A stretch of DNA of 64,000 bases from Anaeromassilibacillus sp. An250 (lineage in GTDB: Bacteria; Bacillota; Clostridia; Oscillospirales; Acutalibacteraceae): contig NZ_NFJK01000001.1 of assembly GCF_002159845.1 (NCBI RefSeq), positions 1 to 64,000 on the forward strand, written 5' to 3'. A program made the position numbers and the translations under genes. Of the stretch, positions 33,601 through 41,960 are shown piece after piece. The notes under the pieces were generated by a model. It did not search any database. It was not told where the DNA came from and saw only the letters and a list, made by a program, of their open reading frames with translations. Numbering within the stretch: the stretch's first letter is position 1; each line of letters opens with the position of its first letter.

Positions 33601-35052
33601 TTGGACAAGGAACGCCAAAAGCAGGCGCCGATCTATACTGCGCTTGAGCGCTTCCGGCGTCAACGTGTAGTGCCATTTGACGTGCCAGGCCACAAGCGCG
33701 GCCGCGGCAATCCCGAACTTGTACAACTGCTGGGCGAGAAGTGTGTCAGTATCGATGTCAACTCGATGAAACCGCTAGACAACCTATGCCACCCGGTGTC
33801 CGTCATCCGCAAAGCCGAAGAACTGGCCGCCGACGCCTTTGATGCGGCACATGCTTTCTTGATGGTGGGCGGTACGACTTCCTCTGTGCAGGGGATGGTG
33901 CTGGCTGCTTGCAAGCCCGGCGACAAGATCATCCTGCCGCGCAACGTCCACAAAAGCGCCATTAATGCACTGGTGCTGTGTGGGGCAACCCCTGTGTATA
34001 TTGATCCCAAAGTCGACAAACGGTTGGGCATCCCTCTGGGCATGGAAGTCGAGGACGTGCGCGCAGCAATGGAGGCAAATCCCGATGCGGTGGCCGTTTT
34101 TATCAACAATCCCACTTATTACGGCATCTGCTCCGACCTAAAAACGCTGGTCGATCTGGCCCACGAACACAACATGCTGGCACTGGTTGATGAAGCGCAC
34201 GGTACCCATCTGTATTTTGGCCCCGGGTTACCCCGCCCCGCCATGCGCGTGGGCGCTGATATGGCCGCCATCTCCATGCATAAATCCGGCGGGAGCCTGA
34301 CGCAGAGTTCGCTTTTGCTCCTTGGACCAAATGTCGATGCTGGATATGTCAGCAGCGTTATCAACTTGACCCAAACGACAAGCGCCTCATATCTGTTGAT
34401 GGCAAGCCTCGACATTTCCCGCCGCAACCTCGCGCTGCGCGGTGCCGAGAGCTTTTCCCGCGTGGTCGACATGGCCGAGTACGCCCGGCGCGAGATCAAT
34501 GAAATCGGTGGATACTATGCCTATGGCTCGGAATTAATTAATGGCGGCAGCATCTTCGATTTTGATGTAACCAAATTGGCCGTTTACACCCGCGGCATCG
34601 GATTGACCGGCATTGAGGTATACGATTTGCTGCGCGATGAATACGACATTCAGGTCGAATTCGGCGACCTGTCCAACATGTTGGCCTACATATCGATTGG
34701 CGACCGCATTCAGGACATCGAGCGTCTGGTCGGTGCGCTGGCCGATATCAAGCGGCTTTACGCAAAGCCGGAGACAAATATTTTCACCTCAGAGTATATC
34801 TCCCCCACGGTGGCAGCCACGCCACAGCGGGCATTTTATGCGGAAAAGGAATGCCTACCCATCGACGAGACAGCCGGGCGCATTTGCAGCGAATTTGTGA
34901 TGTGTTACCCGCCGGGCATCCCCATCTTGGCTCCTGGCGAGGTCATCACCCAGGAGATCATCGACTACATCGAATTTGCAAAGGAAAAAGGCTGTTCGAT
35001 GCAGGGGCCGGCTAGTTCGGATATCTCCCATCTGTATGTATTGAAGGAGTGA
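33601..35052 (+). CDS. speA: Arginine (Orn/Lys/Arg) decarboxylase, PLP-dependent
   Basis: 483 residues, fold-type I decarboxylase of the short SpeA/YaaO kind. VPFDVPGHKRGRGNP is the N-terminal signature; FLMVGGTTSSVQG binds PLP phosphate; LVDEAHGTH provides the PLP Asp and SMHKSGGSLTQSS the Schiff-base Lys; the C-terminal domain has YPPGIPILAPGE. In context with aguA and aguB it most likely makes agmatine from arginine. TTG start at 33601 has aggagga 7 bases upstream. First gene of the polyamine operon, 4 bases before speE. Confidence 0.92.
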   Translation: MDKERQKQAPIYTALERFRRQRVVPFDVPGHKRGRGNPELVQLLGEKCVSIDVNSMKPLDNLCHPVSVIRKAEELAADAFDAAHAFLMVGGTTSSVQGMVLAACKPGDKIILPRNVHKSAINALVLCGATPVYIDPKVDKRLGIPLGMEVEDVRAAMEANPDAVAVFINNPTYYGICSDLKTLVDLAHEHNMLALVDEAHGTHLYFGPGLPRPAMRVGADMAAISMHKSGGSLTQSSLLLLGPNVDAGYVSSVINLTQTTSASYLLMASLDISRRNLALRGAESFSRVVDMAEYARREINEIGGYYAYGSELINGGSIFDFDVTKLAVYTRGIGLTGIEVYDLLRDEYDIQVEFGDLSNMLAYISIGDRIQDIERLVGALADIKRLYAKPETNIFTSEYISPTVAATPQRAFYAEKECLPIDETAGRICSEFVMCYPPGIPILAPGEVITQEIIDYIEFAKEKGCSMQGPASSDISHLYVLKE

Positions 35053-35056
35053 TCGT

Positions 35057-35923
35057 ATGCAGAATATGGACCTCTGGTTCGGTGAATTGCACACCGACAA
35101 CGTCAAGTTGAGCATCCGCGTCGAGCAACAGGTATTCCACGGTGAGAGCGAATTCCAGCACATCGACGTGTTTGATTCACCGGAGTTCGGTCGCTTTTTG
35201 ACGTCGGACGGCAGCGTCATCTTCTCCGAAAAAGATGAATTCACCTATGATGAAATGATTGTACATGTCCCGATGGCTGTCCACCCCAATGTGTGCCGCG
35301 TCCTGGTTTTGGGCGGCGGTGACGGCGGCGTCGCGCGCGAACTTTCGCAGTATGACGAGATCGAAGTAATCGACGTCGTCGAGCCGGATAAGCTGTTCGT
35401 GGACGTCTGTTGTAAATATTTTCCGGATAATGCCTGCGGCCTGCGCGACTCCCGTGTGCGTATCTTCTACGAGGACGGGCTGAAATTCCTGCGGACCAAA
35501 TCGGACGATTATGATCTGATCATCAATGACTGTACCGATCCCTTAGGCCACGCGGCCGGGCTTTTCACAAAAGAGTTTTACGGCAGCTGCTTTAAAGCGC
35601 TGCACGAGGATGGCATCATGGTCTATCAGCACGGCAGCCCCTTCTACGACGAGGACGAGGAAACTTGCCGCGCTATGCACAAGCGTGCTTACCGCAGCTT
35701 CCCTATCAGCCGTGTATACCAGGCGCATATTCCCACCTGCCCGGCGGGGTACTGGCTATTCGGCTTTGCGTCGAAAAAATATCATCCACTGAAGGATTTT
35801 AACGCAGCTCGCTGGAATGCCCGCCACATCAAAACGTGGTATTACTCAACCCATCTGCACCGTGGGGCTTTTATGTTGCCACGTTATGTCGAAGAACTTT
35901 TGGAGGAAGAAGAGAACGGGTAG
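35057..35923 (+). CDS. speE: Spermidine synthase (aminopropyltransferase)
   Basis: 288 residues. N-terminal beta domain (LWFGELHTDNVKLSIRVEQQ; ERQVFHGESEFQHIDVFDS type), then the Rossmann domain with VLVLGGGDGGVARELSQY and catalytic NDCTDPLGHAAGLFTKEFY. The enzyme family uses decarboxylated SAM, but no speD is in this window. Ribosome site aaggag inside the end of speA. The operon also holds the carboxyspermidine route, so the actual substrate may be putrescine, agmatine or another amine. Confidence 0.92.
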   Translation: MQNMDLWFGELHTDNVKLSIRVEQQVFHGESEFQHIDVFDSPEFGRFLTSDGSVIFSEKDEFTYDEMIVHVPMAVHPNVCRVLVLGGGDGGVARELSQYDEIEVIDVVEPDKLFVDVCCKYFPDNACGLRDSRVRIFYEDGLKFLRTKSDDYDLIINDCTDPLGHAAGLFTKEFYGSCFKALHEDGIMVYQHGSPFYDEDEETCRAMHKRAYRSFPISRVYQAHIPTCPAGYWLFGFASKKYHPLKDFNAARWNARHIKTWYYSTHLHRGAFMLPRYVEELLEEEENG

Positions 35924-36031
35924 GCCAGATCGTTGAACGGCAGTTTTCCTCCCCCATACTGTCCTGGAAATATCTTTTTCATCTGAATTCGTTATCCAAT
36001 CTCTGCTAATGATAAAAGGAGTGTGTATCTC

Positions 36032-37291
36032 ATGAGCAAACTGTTGGTTATCGGCTGCGGGGGCGTCGCCTCGGTCGCCATCCAGAAATGTTGCCAAAAC
36101 AGCGGGACTTTCACGGAGCTGTGCATTGCTAGCCGCACGGTCTCGAAGTGCGACGCACTGAAGGAAAAGTTGGCCGGAAAGACCACCACTAAAATCACCA
36201 CCGCACAGGTGGACGCCGACAACGTCGAAGAACTCAAAGCCCTCATCAATGGGTACAAACCCGACGCCGTACTGAACGTCGCGCTGCCCTATCAGGATTT
36301 GACCATCATGGACGCTTGCCTGGCCTGCGGCGTCGACTATATCGATACCGCCAACTACGAGCCGGAAAACACCGATGACCCCGCCTGGCGCGCTGTTTAT
36401 GAGAAGCGCTGCAAGGAGGAGGGCTTCACCGCTTACTTCGATTATAGCTGGCAATGGGCCTACCGCGAGAAATTCCGCGAGGCTGGCCTGACCGCCATTC
36501 TTGGCTCCGGCTTTGATCCCGGCGTCACCAGCGTCTTCTCGGCCTATGCCCTCAAGCATTATTTTGACGAGATCCATACCATCGATATCCTCGACTGCAA
36601 CGGCGGCGACCACGGCTATGCCTTTGCCACCAATTTCAACCCCGAAATCAACCTGCGCGAGGTTTCAGCAAACGGCAGCTATTGGGAAGATGGCCACTGG
36701 GTGGAAACCAAGCCCATGGAAATCCACCGCACCTACGATTTCCCGCAGGTTGGCGAAAAGGACATGTACCTGTTGCACCACGAGGAGATCGAGTCGCTGG
36801 CAAAAAACATCCCCGGCGTCAAGCGCATCCGCTTCTTTATGACCTTCGGCCAGAGCTACCTGACCCATATGAAATGTCTGGAGAATGTCGGTATGCTGTC
36901 GACCAGCCCCGTCATGTTTGAGGGACGCGAGATTGTGCCCATTCAGTTTTTGAAAGCCCTTCTGCCCGACCCGGCCACCCTCGGCCCGCGCACCAAGGGA
37001 AAGACCAACATCGGCTGTATCTTTACCGGCATCAAGGACGGCAAGGAAAAGACCATTTATATCTACAACGTTTGCGACCATCAGGAGTGCTATCAAGAAG
37101 TTGGCAGTCAGGCCATCAGCTATACCACCGGCGTACCGGCCATGATCGGTGCGGCGCTGGTTGTGAACGGCGCGTGGAAGAAGCCGGGCGTCTTCAATCT
37201 GGAAGAGATGGACCCCGACCCGTTCATGGACCTGCTGAATCAGTATGGACTGCCGTGGGTGGTCGATGAGGCCCCCGCTACCGTCGAGTGA
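36032..37291 (+). CDS. Carboxynorspermidine/carboxyspermidine dehydrogenase (saccharopine dehydrogenase family)
   Basis: 419 residues. Rossmann NAD(P) motif LLVIGCGGVASVAIQKC at the N terminus; DAVLNVALPYQDLTIMDACL and GVDYIDTANYEPE are typical of the LYS1/saccharopine family group acting on polyamines; FGSGFDPG-like GSGFDPGVTSVFSAYALKHY completes it. It condenses aspartate semialdehyde with putrescine (or agmatine) and reduces the imine to carboxyspermidine. ATG 36032 with aaaggag upstream. The next gene begins at its stop. Confidence 0.9.
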   Translation: MSKLLVIGCGGVASVAIQKCCQNSGTFTELCIASRTVSKCDALKEKLAGKTTTKITTAQVDADNVEELKALINGYKPDAVLNVALPYQDLTIMDACLACGVDYIDTANYEPENTDDPAWRAVYEKRCKEEGFTAYFDYSWQWAYREKFREAGLTAILGSGFDPGVTSVFSAYALKHYFDEIHTIDILDCNGGDHGYAFATNFNPEINLREVSANGSYWEDGHWVETKPMEIHRTYDFPQVGEKDMYLLHHEEIESLAKNIPGVKRIRFFMTFGQSYLTHMKCLENVGMLSTSPVMFEGREIVPIQFLKALLPDPATLGPRTKGKTNIGCIFTGIKDGKEKTIYIYNVCDHQECYQEVGSQAISYTTGVPAMIGAALVVNGAWKKPGVFNLEEMDPDPFMDLLNQYGLPWVVDEAPATVE

Positions 37292-37296
37292 GCGCC

Positions 37297-38433
37297 ATGG
37301 CAAACTGCTCGATGGAAGAACTGCGCACCCCGGTCTATCTAATTGACGAGGCCGCGCTGATCCGCAACCTGGAAATTTTGCAGGGTGTCCAGCAGCGCAC
37401 CGGCTGCCATATCCTGCTGGCGCAGAAGGCGTTTTCGATGTTTCGGGTCTACCCGCTCATTGCCCACTATCTCTCGGGCGCAACGGCCAGCGGCCTATAC
37501 GAAGCGCGCTTGGCACACGAAGAGCTTGGCGGCGAAAACCACGTCTTCTGCCCCGCCTATACCGACGCAGAGATGGCCGAGCTGTGCAAAATCTGCGATC
37601 ATATCAGCTTTAACTCGCTGCGCCAGCTGGAGCACCACCGCCCCGTCTGGCAGGCGGCGGGGGTTAGTGTTGGGCTGCGGGTCAATCCCGAGCATTCGAC
37701 GCAGGAAGGCCACGCCATCTATGACCCCTGTGCGCCGTGTTCGCGGCTGGGGATTCCCCGCGCCGCGCTGGGAGATGCCCTGCCGGAGGGCGTCGAGGGC
37801 CTACATTTTCACACGTTGTGTGAACAGGATGCTGCGCCGTTGGTGGAGACGTTTGAAGCGTTCGAGAAAAAGTTCGGGCAATTTCTACACGGGCTGCGCT
37901 GGTTGAATCTGGGCGGCGGGCACCACATCACCCGGAAAGGCTACGACCTTGCCGCATTGGAGGCGCTGATCCGGCGCATCCGCGAAACCTACGGTGTTGA
38001 AGTGTACCTTGAACCCGGCGAGGCCATTGCTCTGAATTCCGGCACACTGATTACCACGGTGATGGATGTTGTAGAGAACGGGATGCCAATTCTGATTCTG
38101 GATGCATCAGCGGCCTGTCATATGCCGGATGTGCTGGAAATGCCCTACCGTCCGCCGCTGTACGGCGCTGGGGAGCCTGGCGAAAAAGCCGTAACTTGCC
38201 GTCTGGGCGCGCGCACTTGCCTGGCCGGAGATGTGATCGGCGACTACAGCTTTGATGAGATGCCAAAAATCGGCGACCGGTTGGTATTTGGCGACATGGC
38301 CATCTATTCCATGGTCAAAAACAACACCTTTAACGGCATGCCGCTGCCGGACATCGCCCTGCGCCGCAGAGACGGCAGCTGCGAAATGGTACGGCGGTTC
38401 GGCTATGAAGATTTCAAAGGGAGGCTTTCCTGA
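37297..38433 (+). CDS. nspC: Carboxynorspermidine/carboxyspermidine decarboxylase
   Basis: 378 residues, PLP enzyme of the alanine-racemase fold. LRTPVYLIDEAALIRNLEIL, then LLAQKAFSMF with the Schiff-base Lys, HFHTLCEQDAAP, WLNLGGGHHITRKGYD (phosphate loop) and EPGEAIALNSG are all hallmarks; LGARTCLAGDVIGDYSFD holds the catalytic Cys/Asp. It removes CO2 from carboxyspermidine to give spermidine. ATG 37297 chosen; a GTG at 37288 overlapping the upstream stop (GTGA) is equally possible. Confidence 0.92.
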   Translation: MANCSMEELRTPVYLIDEAALIRNLEILQGVQQRTGCHILLAQKAFSMFRVYPLIAHYLSGATASGLYEARLAHEELGGENHVFCPAYTDAEMAELCKICDHISFNSLRQLEHHRPVWQAAGVSVGLRVNPEHSTQEGHAIYDPCAPCSRLGIPRAALGDALPEGVEGLHFHTLCEQDAAPLVETFEAFEKKFGQFLHGLRWLNLGGGHHITRKGYDLAALEALIRRIRETYGVEVYLEPGEAIALNSGTLITTVMDVVENGMPILILDASAACHMPDVLEMPYRPPLYGAGEPGEKAVTCRLGARTCLAGDVIGDYSFDEMPKIGDRLVFGDMAIYSMVKNNTFNGMPLPDIALRRRDGSCEMVRRFGYEDFKGRLS

Positions 38434-38434
38434 C

Positions 38435-39571
38435 ATGGCACTGTTACGCACCCTGCCCACCGCAGACGGTTTTACTATGCCTGCCGAATTTGCCCCTCAC
38501 AGCGCCACCGTGCTGATCTGGCCCGTGCGCCCCGGTAGTTGGGGACGCAACCCATTGGCAGCACAGTGCGCTTTTCTGGACGTGATCCGCGAGATCAGCA
38601 AGGGCGAGGATGTCCACCTGCTTGCCGGCGCCGAAGATGCGGCCGCCGCCCGCGCAGCTGTGGCGGACCTCCCCCGCATAACCGTACACGAAATTGAGAG
38701 CGACGACGCTTGGGCGCGCGACGTAGGGCCGACGTTTGTAACCGACGGCAGGACGCTGCGCGGGATCAGCTGGCGGTTCAATGCCTGGGGCGGAACGGTC
38801 GACGGCCTGTATGCCAATTGGGATAAGGACGACGCTGTAGCCGCCGCGCTATGCGAGGCGCTGGGCGTCGACTGCTACGATGCAGGCGATTTTGTGTTGG
38901 AAGGGGGCTCCATCCACGTGGACGGCGAAGGTACCCTTCTGACGACTGAAGCCTGCCTTCTGAGTGCTGGACGCAACCCCAGCCTGACCCGTGAGCAGAT
39001 CGAGCAGAAGTTGGCTGCCTATCTTGGCATCCGCAAGATTCTGTGGTTGCCGCGCGGCATTTACCTGGACGAGACAAACGAGCATGTCGATAACGTCTGT
39101 GCATTCACAGCGCCGGGCGAGGTCGTGTTAGCTTGGACCGGCGACGAAGCTGACCCGCAGTATCCAATGTCAAAGGCATGCCTGGACTATTTGAATGGTG
39201 TGACTGATGCAGCGGGGCGCAAATTGAAGGTGCGTCTGCTGCCCATCCCCGACCATCCAATCCTGTGCACCGAGGCCGACTGCGCCGCCTACGATTTTGC
39301 CCCCGGCGAGGACATGCGCGAGCCCGGCGACCGTCTGGCCGGGAGCTACGCAAACTTTTACATTGCCAACAGCGCGGTGCTAGTGCCACAGTTTGGCGGA
39401 GAAAATGCTGCCAGCGACGCCCATGCACTGGCGATCCTGCGCGAAGCCTTCCCCACCAGGCGTGTCATTGGTATCGACGCGCGCGCAATCTTGCTGGGCG
39501 GGGGCAACATCCACTGCATTACGCAGCAGGTCCCGGCCACGGATAAACACGGCGGAATGTCCGCCTTATGA
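38435..39571 (+). CDS. aguA: Agmatine deiminase
   Basis: Converts agmatine to N-carbamoylputrescine. 378 residues of the pentein fold: MPAEFAPHSATVLIWPVRPG near the start, ESDDAWARDVGPTFV, WRFNAWGGTVDGLYANWDKD, VLEGGSIHVDGEGTLLTTEA, NEHVDNVCAFTAPGEV, and the catalytic Cys in GGGNIHCITQQVP. ATG at 38435, one base after the nspC stop codon, with gggagg upstream. Confidence 0.96.
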   Translation: MALLRTLPTADGFTMPAEFAPHSATVLIWPVRPGSWGRNPLAAQCAFLDVIREISKGEDVHLLAGAEDAAAARAAVADLPRITVHEIESDDAWARDVGPTFVTDGRTLRGISWRFNAWGGTVDGLYANWDKDDAVAAALCEALGVDCYDAGDFVLEGGSIHVDGEGTLLTTEACLLSAGRNPSLTREQIEQKLAAYLGIRKILWLPRGIYLDETNEHVDNVCAFTAPGEVVLAWTGDEADPQYPMSKACLDYLNGVTDAAGRKLKVRLLPIPDHPILCTEADCAAYDFAPGEDMREPGDRLAGSYANFYIANSAVLVPQFGGENAASDAHALAILREAFPTRRVIGIDARAILLGGGNIHCITQQVPATDKHGGMSAL

Positions 39572-39770
39572 ATTTCTATTCGCAAAAGAGGCACTTTCAT
39601 ATAACCCTATATGCTTTCCAAGGTTGTGAGTCGAAGCTGCCCTGTTTTGACGAAAATCATGTTGTTCTGTGCCACAAGGGGCCCGCTTGTGGTACGCAGC
39701 ATCCTTCGCGTAGATTGTAGATACTACCACATTTATCATTGAATCGTCCGTAAACAAAAAGGAGGAACCC

Positions 39771-40646
39771 ATGCCCATTACTACTGTCAGCGCCGTGCAG
39801 ATGCGCTGTGTCGAAGACCCCAGCGAAAATTTGGCCCATGCGGAATCATTGGTGCGCCAGGCGGCTACCAAAGGTGCGCAGATTATCCTCCTGCCGGAGC
39901 TGTTTGAGCGCCCTTACTTCTGCCAAGAGCGCCGTTACGAATATTACAGCTATGCCGCGCCTGTCAGCGAAAATCCCGCTGTGCAGCGTCTGCGCGCTGT
40001 GGCGGCAGAATTGGGCGTTGTGCTGCCCGTCAGCTTTTATGAGGCCGACGGTACGCGGCTGTTTAACTCCATCGCCATGATCGATGCCGATGGACGCGTC
40101 CTGGGCGTTTACCGTAAGACCCACATTCCCGACGACCACTATTATCAGGAGAAATTTTACTTTACGCCTGGCAATACTGGCTTCCGTGTATGGGACACCC
40201 GCTATGGCAAAATCGGCGTCGGTATCTGCTGGGATCAGTGGTTCCCGGAAGCGGCGCGCTGCATGGCGCTGCTGGGTGCGGACCTGCTCTTGTACCCCAC
40301 AGCCATCGGCAGCGAACCGATCTTGGAAGTGGATAGCGCCGGCCATTGGCAGCGCGCCATGCAGGGCCATTCGGCGGCAAATGTCGTGCCCGTGGTAGCG
40401 GCCAACCGCTATGGGCTCGAACGTGTCACCCCTTGCCCCGAAAACGGCGGGCAGACTTCTGCACTGCAATTTTATGGCAGCAGTTTTTTGACCGACGAGA
40501 CCGGCGCCATTTTGCAGCAGGCCGGGCGCGAAAGCGACGCCGTGCTGTGCGCACAGTACGATTTTGCCGCGATCCGGGAGGCGCGGCTTTCCTGGGGGAT
40601 GTTCCGCGACCGCCGGCCGGAGTGCTATGGCGCGATCTGCGAATAA
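39771..40646 (+). CDS. aguB: N-carbamoylputrescine amidohydrolase
   Basis: Nitrilase-superfamily enzyme giving putrescine, CO2 and ammonia. 291 residues with Glu in LLPELFERPYFCQ, Lys in YRKTHIPDDHYYQEKFYF and Cys in GVGICWDQWFPEAAR. The CWDQWFPE segment is specific to this branch. Strong aaaggagg before the ATG. A 200-base gap with imperfect palindromes separates it from aguA, so it may have its own promoter. Confidence 0.96.
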   Translation: MPITTVSAVQMRCVEDPSENLAHAESLVRQAATKGAQIILLPELFERPYFCQERRYEYYSYAAPVSENPAVQRLRAVAAELGVVLPVSFYEADGTRLFNSIAMIDADGRVLGVYRKTHIPDDHYYQEKFYFTPGNTGFRVWDTRYGKIGVGICWDQWFPEAARCMALLGADLLLYPTAIGSEPILEVDSAGHWQRAMQGHSAANVVPVVAANRYGLERVTPCPENGGQTSALQFYGSSFLTDETGAILQQAGRESDAVLCAQYDFAAIREARLSWGMFRDRRPECYGAICE

Positions 40647-40739
40647 ATAGTTGTTCCAGCCTGTTGCGTGGCCTCATAAACTTGTACATCCGGTTATTTT
40701 GCTTTTACTGGTCAATTGAACGAGTAAGGGGAGAATTTC

Positions 40740-41414
40740 ATGAACAAGCAAAAACATATATGGGTTACAGCGTTAGCCTTTCTTTTCGTTTCCACCACTT
40801 TTACAGGTTGTCATCTAAAAGGGGCTACATTCTTCCAAAATACAGGAAGGAATCCTGTCTCTGTGAATTTATCGGACATCCCATCTACCCTAGATGATGC
40901 TTCTATTGAGAGTGAAGCAGCCGGTTCTGTGCTACTTGAAGGAAACAGCGGTTCGCAGGAAGAGATCTTCTCCTCAGCAATTGACAAAGAAGAAGCCTTA
41001 TCCATTGCCCTTGCCAACGCTGGTGTTCCAGAGGAAGATGCTTATCATGTAAAGATAGAGCGGGACGGAGATCATGACATCCCTATTTATGATATTGAAT
41101 TTGAAACTGATTATGGAGATTACGACTTCGAAGTGTCAATTTCCGGCGGTCAGATCGTGGGGGCCGATTATGAGGTTGATGAACAATGGCTGGACGCACT
41201 TGGCGGAAAGGCCGTAACATTAGAGGAAGCCCGTGCTATTATCCAAGCAAAAGTTCCCGGTGCCTCTCCAGATATGATTCAAATTGGGGAAAAACATGGC
41301 GATAGCCGCGGCCGGTACGAGGGTGAACTGTCCTATAACAACATGAAATATGAATTTGAAATGGACCCCAAAACAGGGATTATCTTCGATTGGAACGCGG
41401 ATCTTCGGGATTAA
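40740..41414 (+). CDS. PepSY-domain lipoprotein
   Basis: 224 residues. Signal peptide with lipobox TFTGC near residue 24, acidic linker, then two PepSY repeats: DKEEALSIALANAGVPEEDA ... DIEFETDYGDYDFEVSISGG and TLEEARAIIQAKVPGASPDM ... MKYEFEMDPKTGIIFDW. PepSY domains often inhibit proteases or sense the cell surface. It follows aguB by about 90 bases and has ggggag before ATG. Probably a stand-alone gene. Confidence 0.87.
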   Translation: MNKQKHIWVTALAFLFVSTTFTGCHLKGATFFQNTGRNPVSVNLSDIPSTLDDASIESEAAGSVLLEGNSGSQEEIFSSAIDKEEALSIALANAGVPEEDAYHVKIERDGDHDIPIYDIEFETDYGDYDFEVSISGGQIVGADYEVDEQWLDALGGKAVTLEEARAIIQAKVPGASPDMIQIGEKHGDSRGRYEGELSYNNMKYEFEMDPKTGIIFDWNADLRD

Positions 41415-41960
41415 ACGATCAATTGCAACTGTTGGCAAACGGCGAACGCTGCGCTGTCCTTAGCCAGATAAACGGTTCAAACAAGGCCAGAACATCTCTT
41501 GCCATTCCCTGCTTCTTCGGCGGTACGAAGAACCGGGGACAGGTCCGGATTTGATTAAGGCAAGCCGGTTTTTACGTTTGTAATTCCATCATAAACCGGA
41601 AATTGCCGGTATACAACTGGACGAACATGGATGGGCCAATGTAAAAGAGCCCATCCCACGAAATGGTCTCATGGTATCCGATGGATTGGCCACGCTGGAA
41701 GGAATCGTGCGTGCCAGCAACAAACAGCAAGGATCTTTTTAAAGCAGTCCTCTCTCCTATCAACTTCAAAAGAAAAGGCGATATTCCGGTTATGTGCCCT
41801 TCGCACGGGATCGGAATACCGCCTTTTTTCCATATCTGGATGTTCTATTTTAGAGGGAATCGCCGCATAGTCATTGGTCTGCTTCATTCATCTGGCCCCC
41901 AAGCCTTGTATAAGGGGCTTAGGGGCCATTTAAAGGTTATCTAACTAGGATTTGCAAGAG
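41415..41960. other. Non-coding interval between convergent genes
   Basis: No gene supported. A 13-base imperfect inverted repeat at 41892-41933 (tggcccccaagcc / ggcttaggggcca) could weakly terminate transcription. Short open frames here have no ribosome site. Confidence 0.45.
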
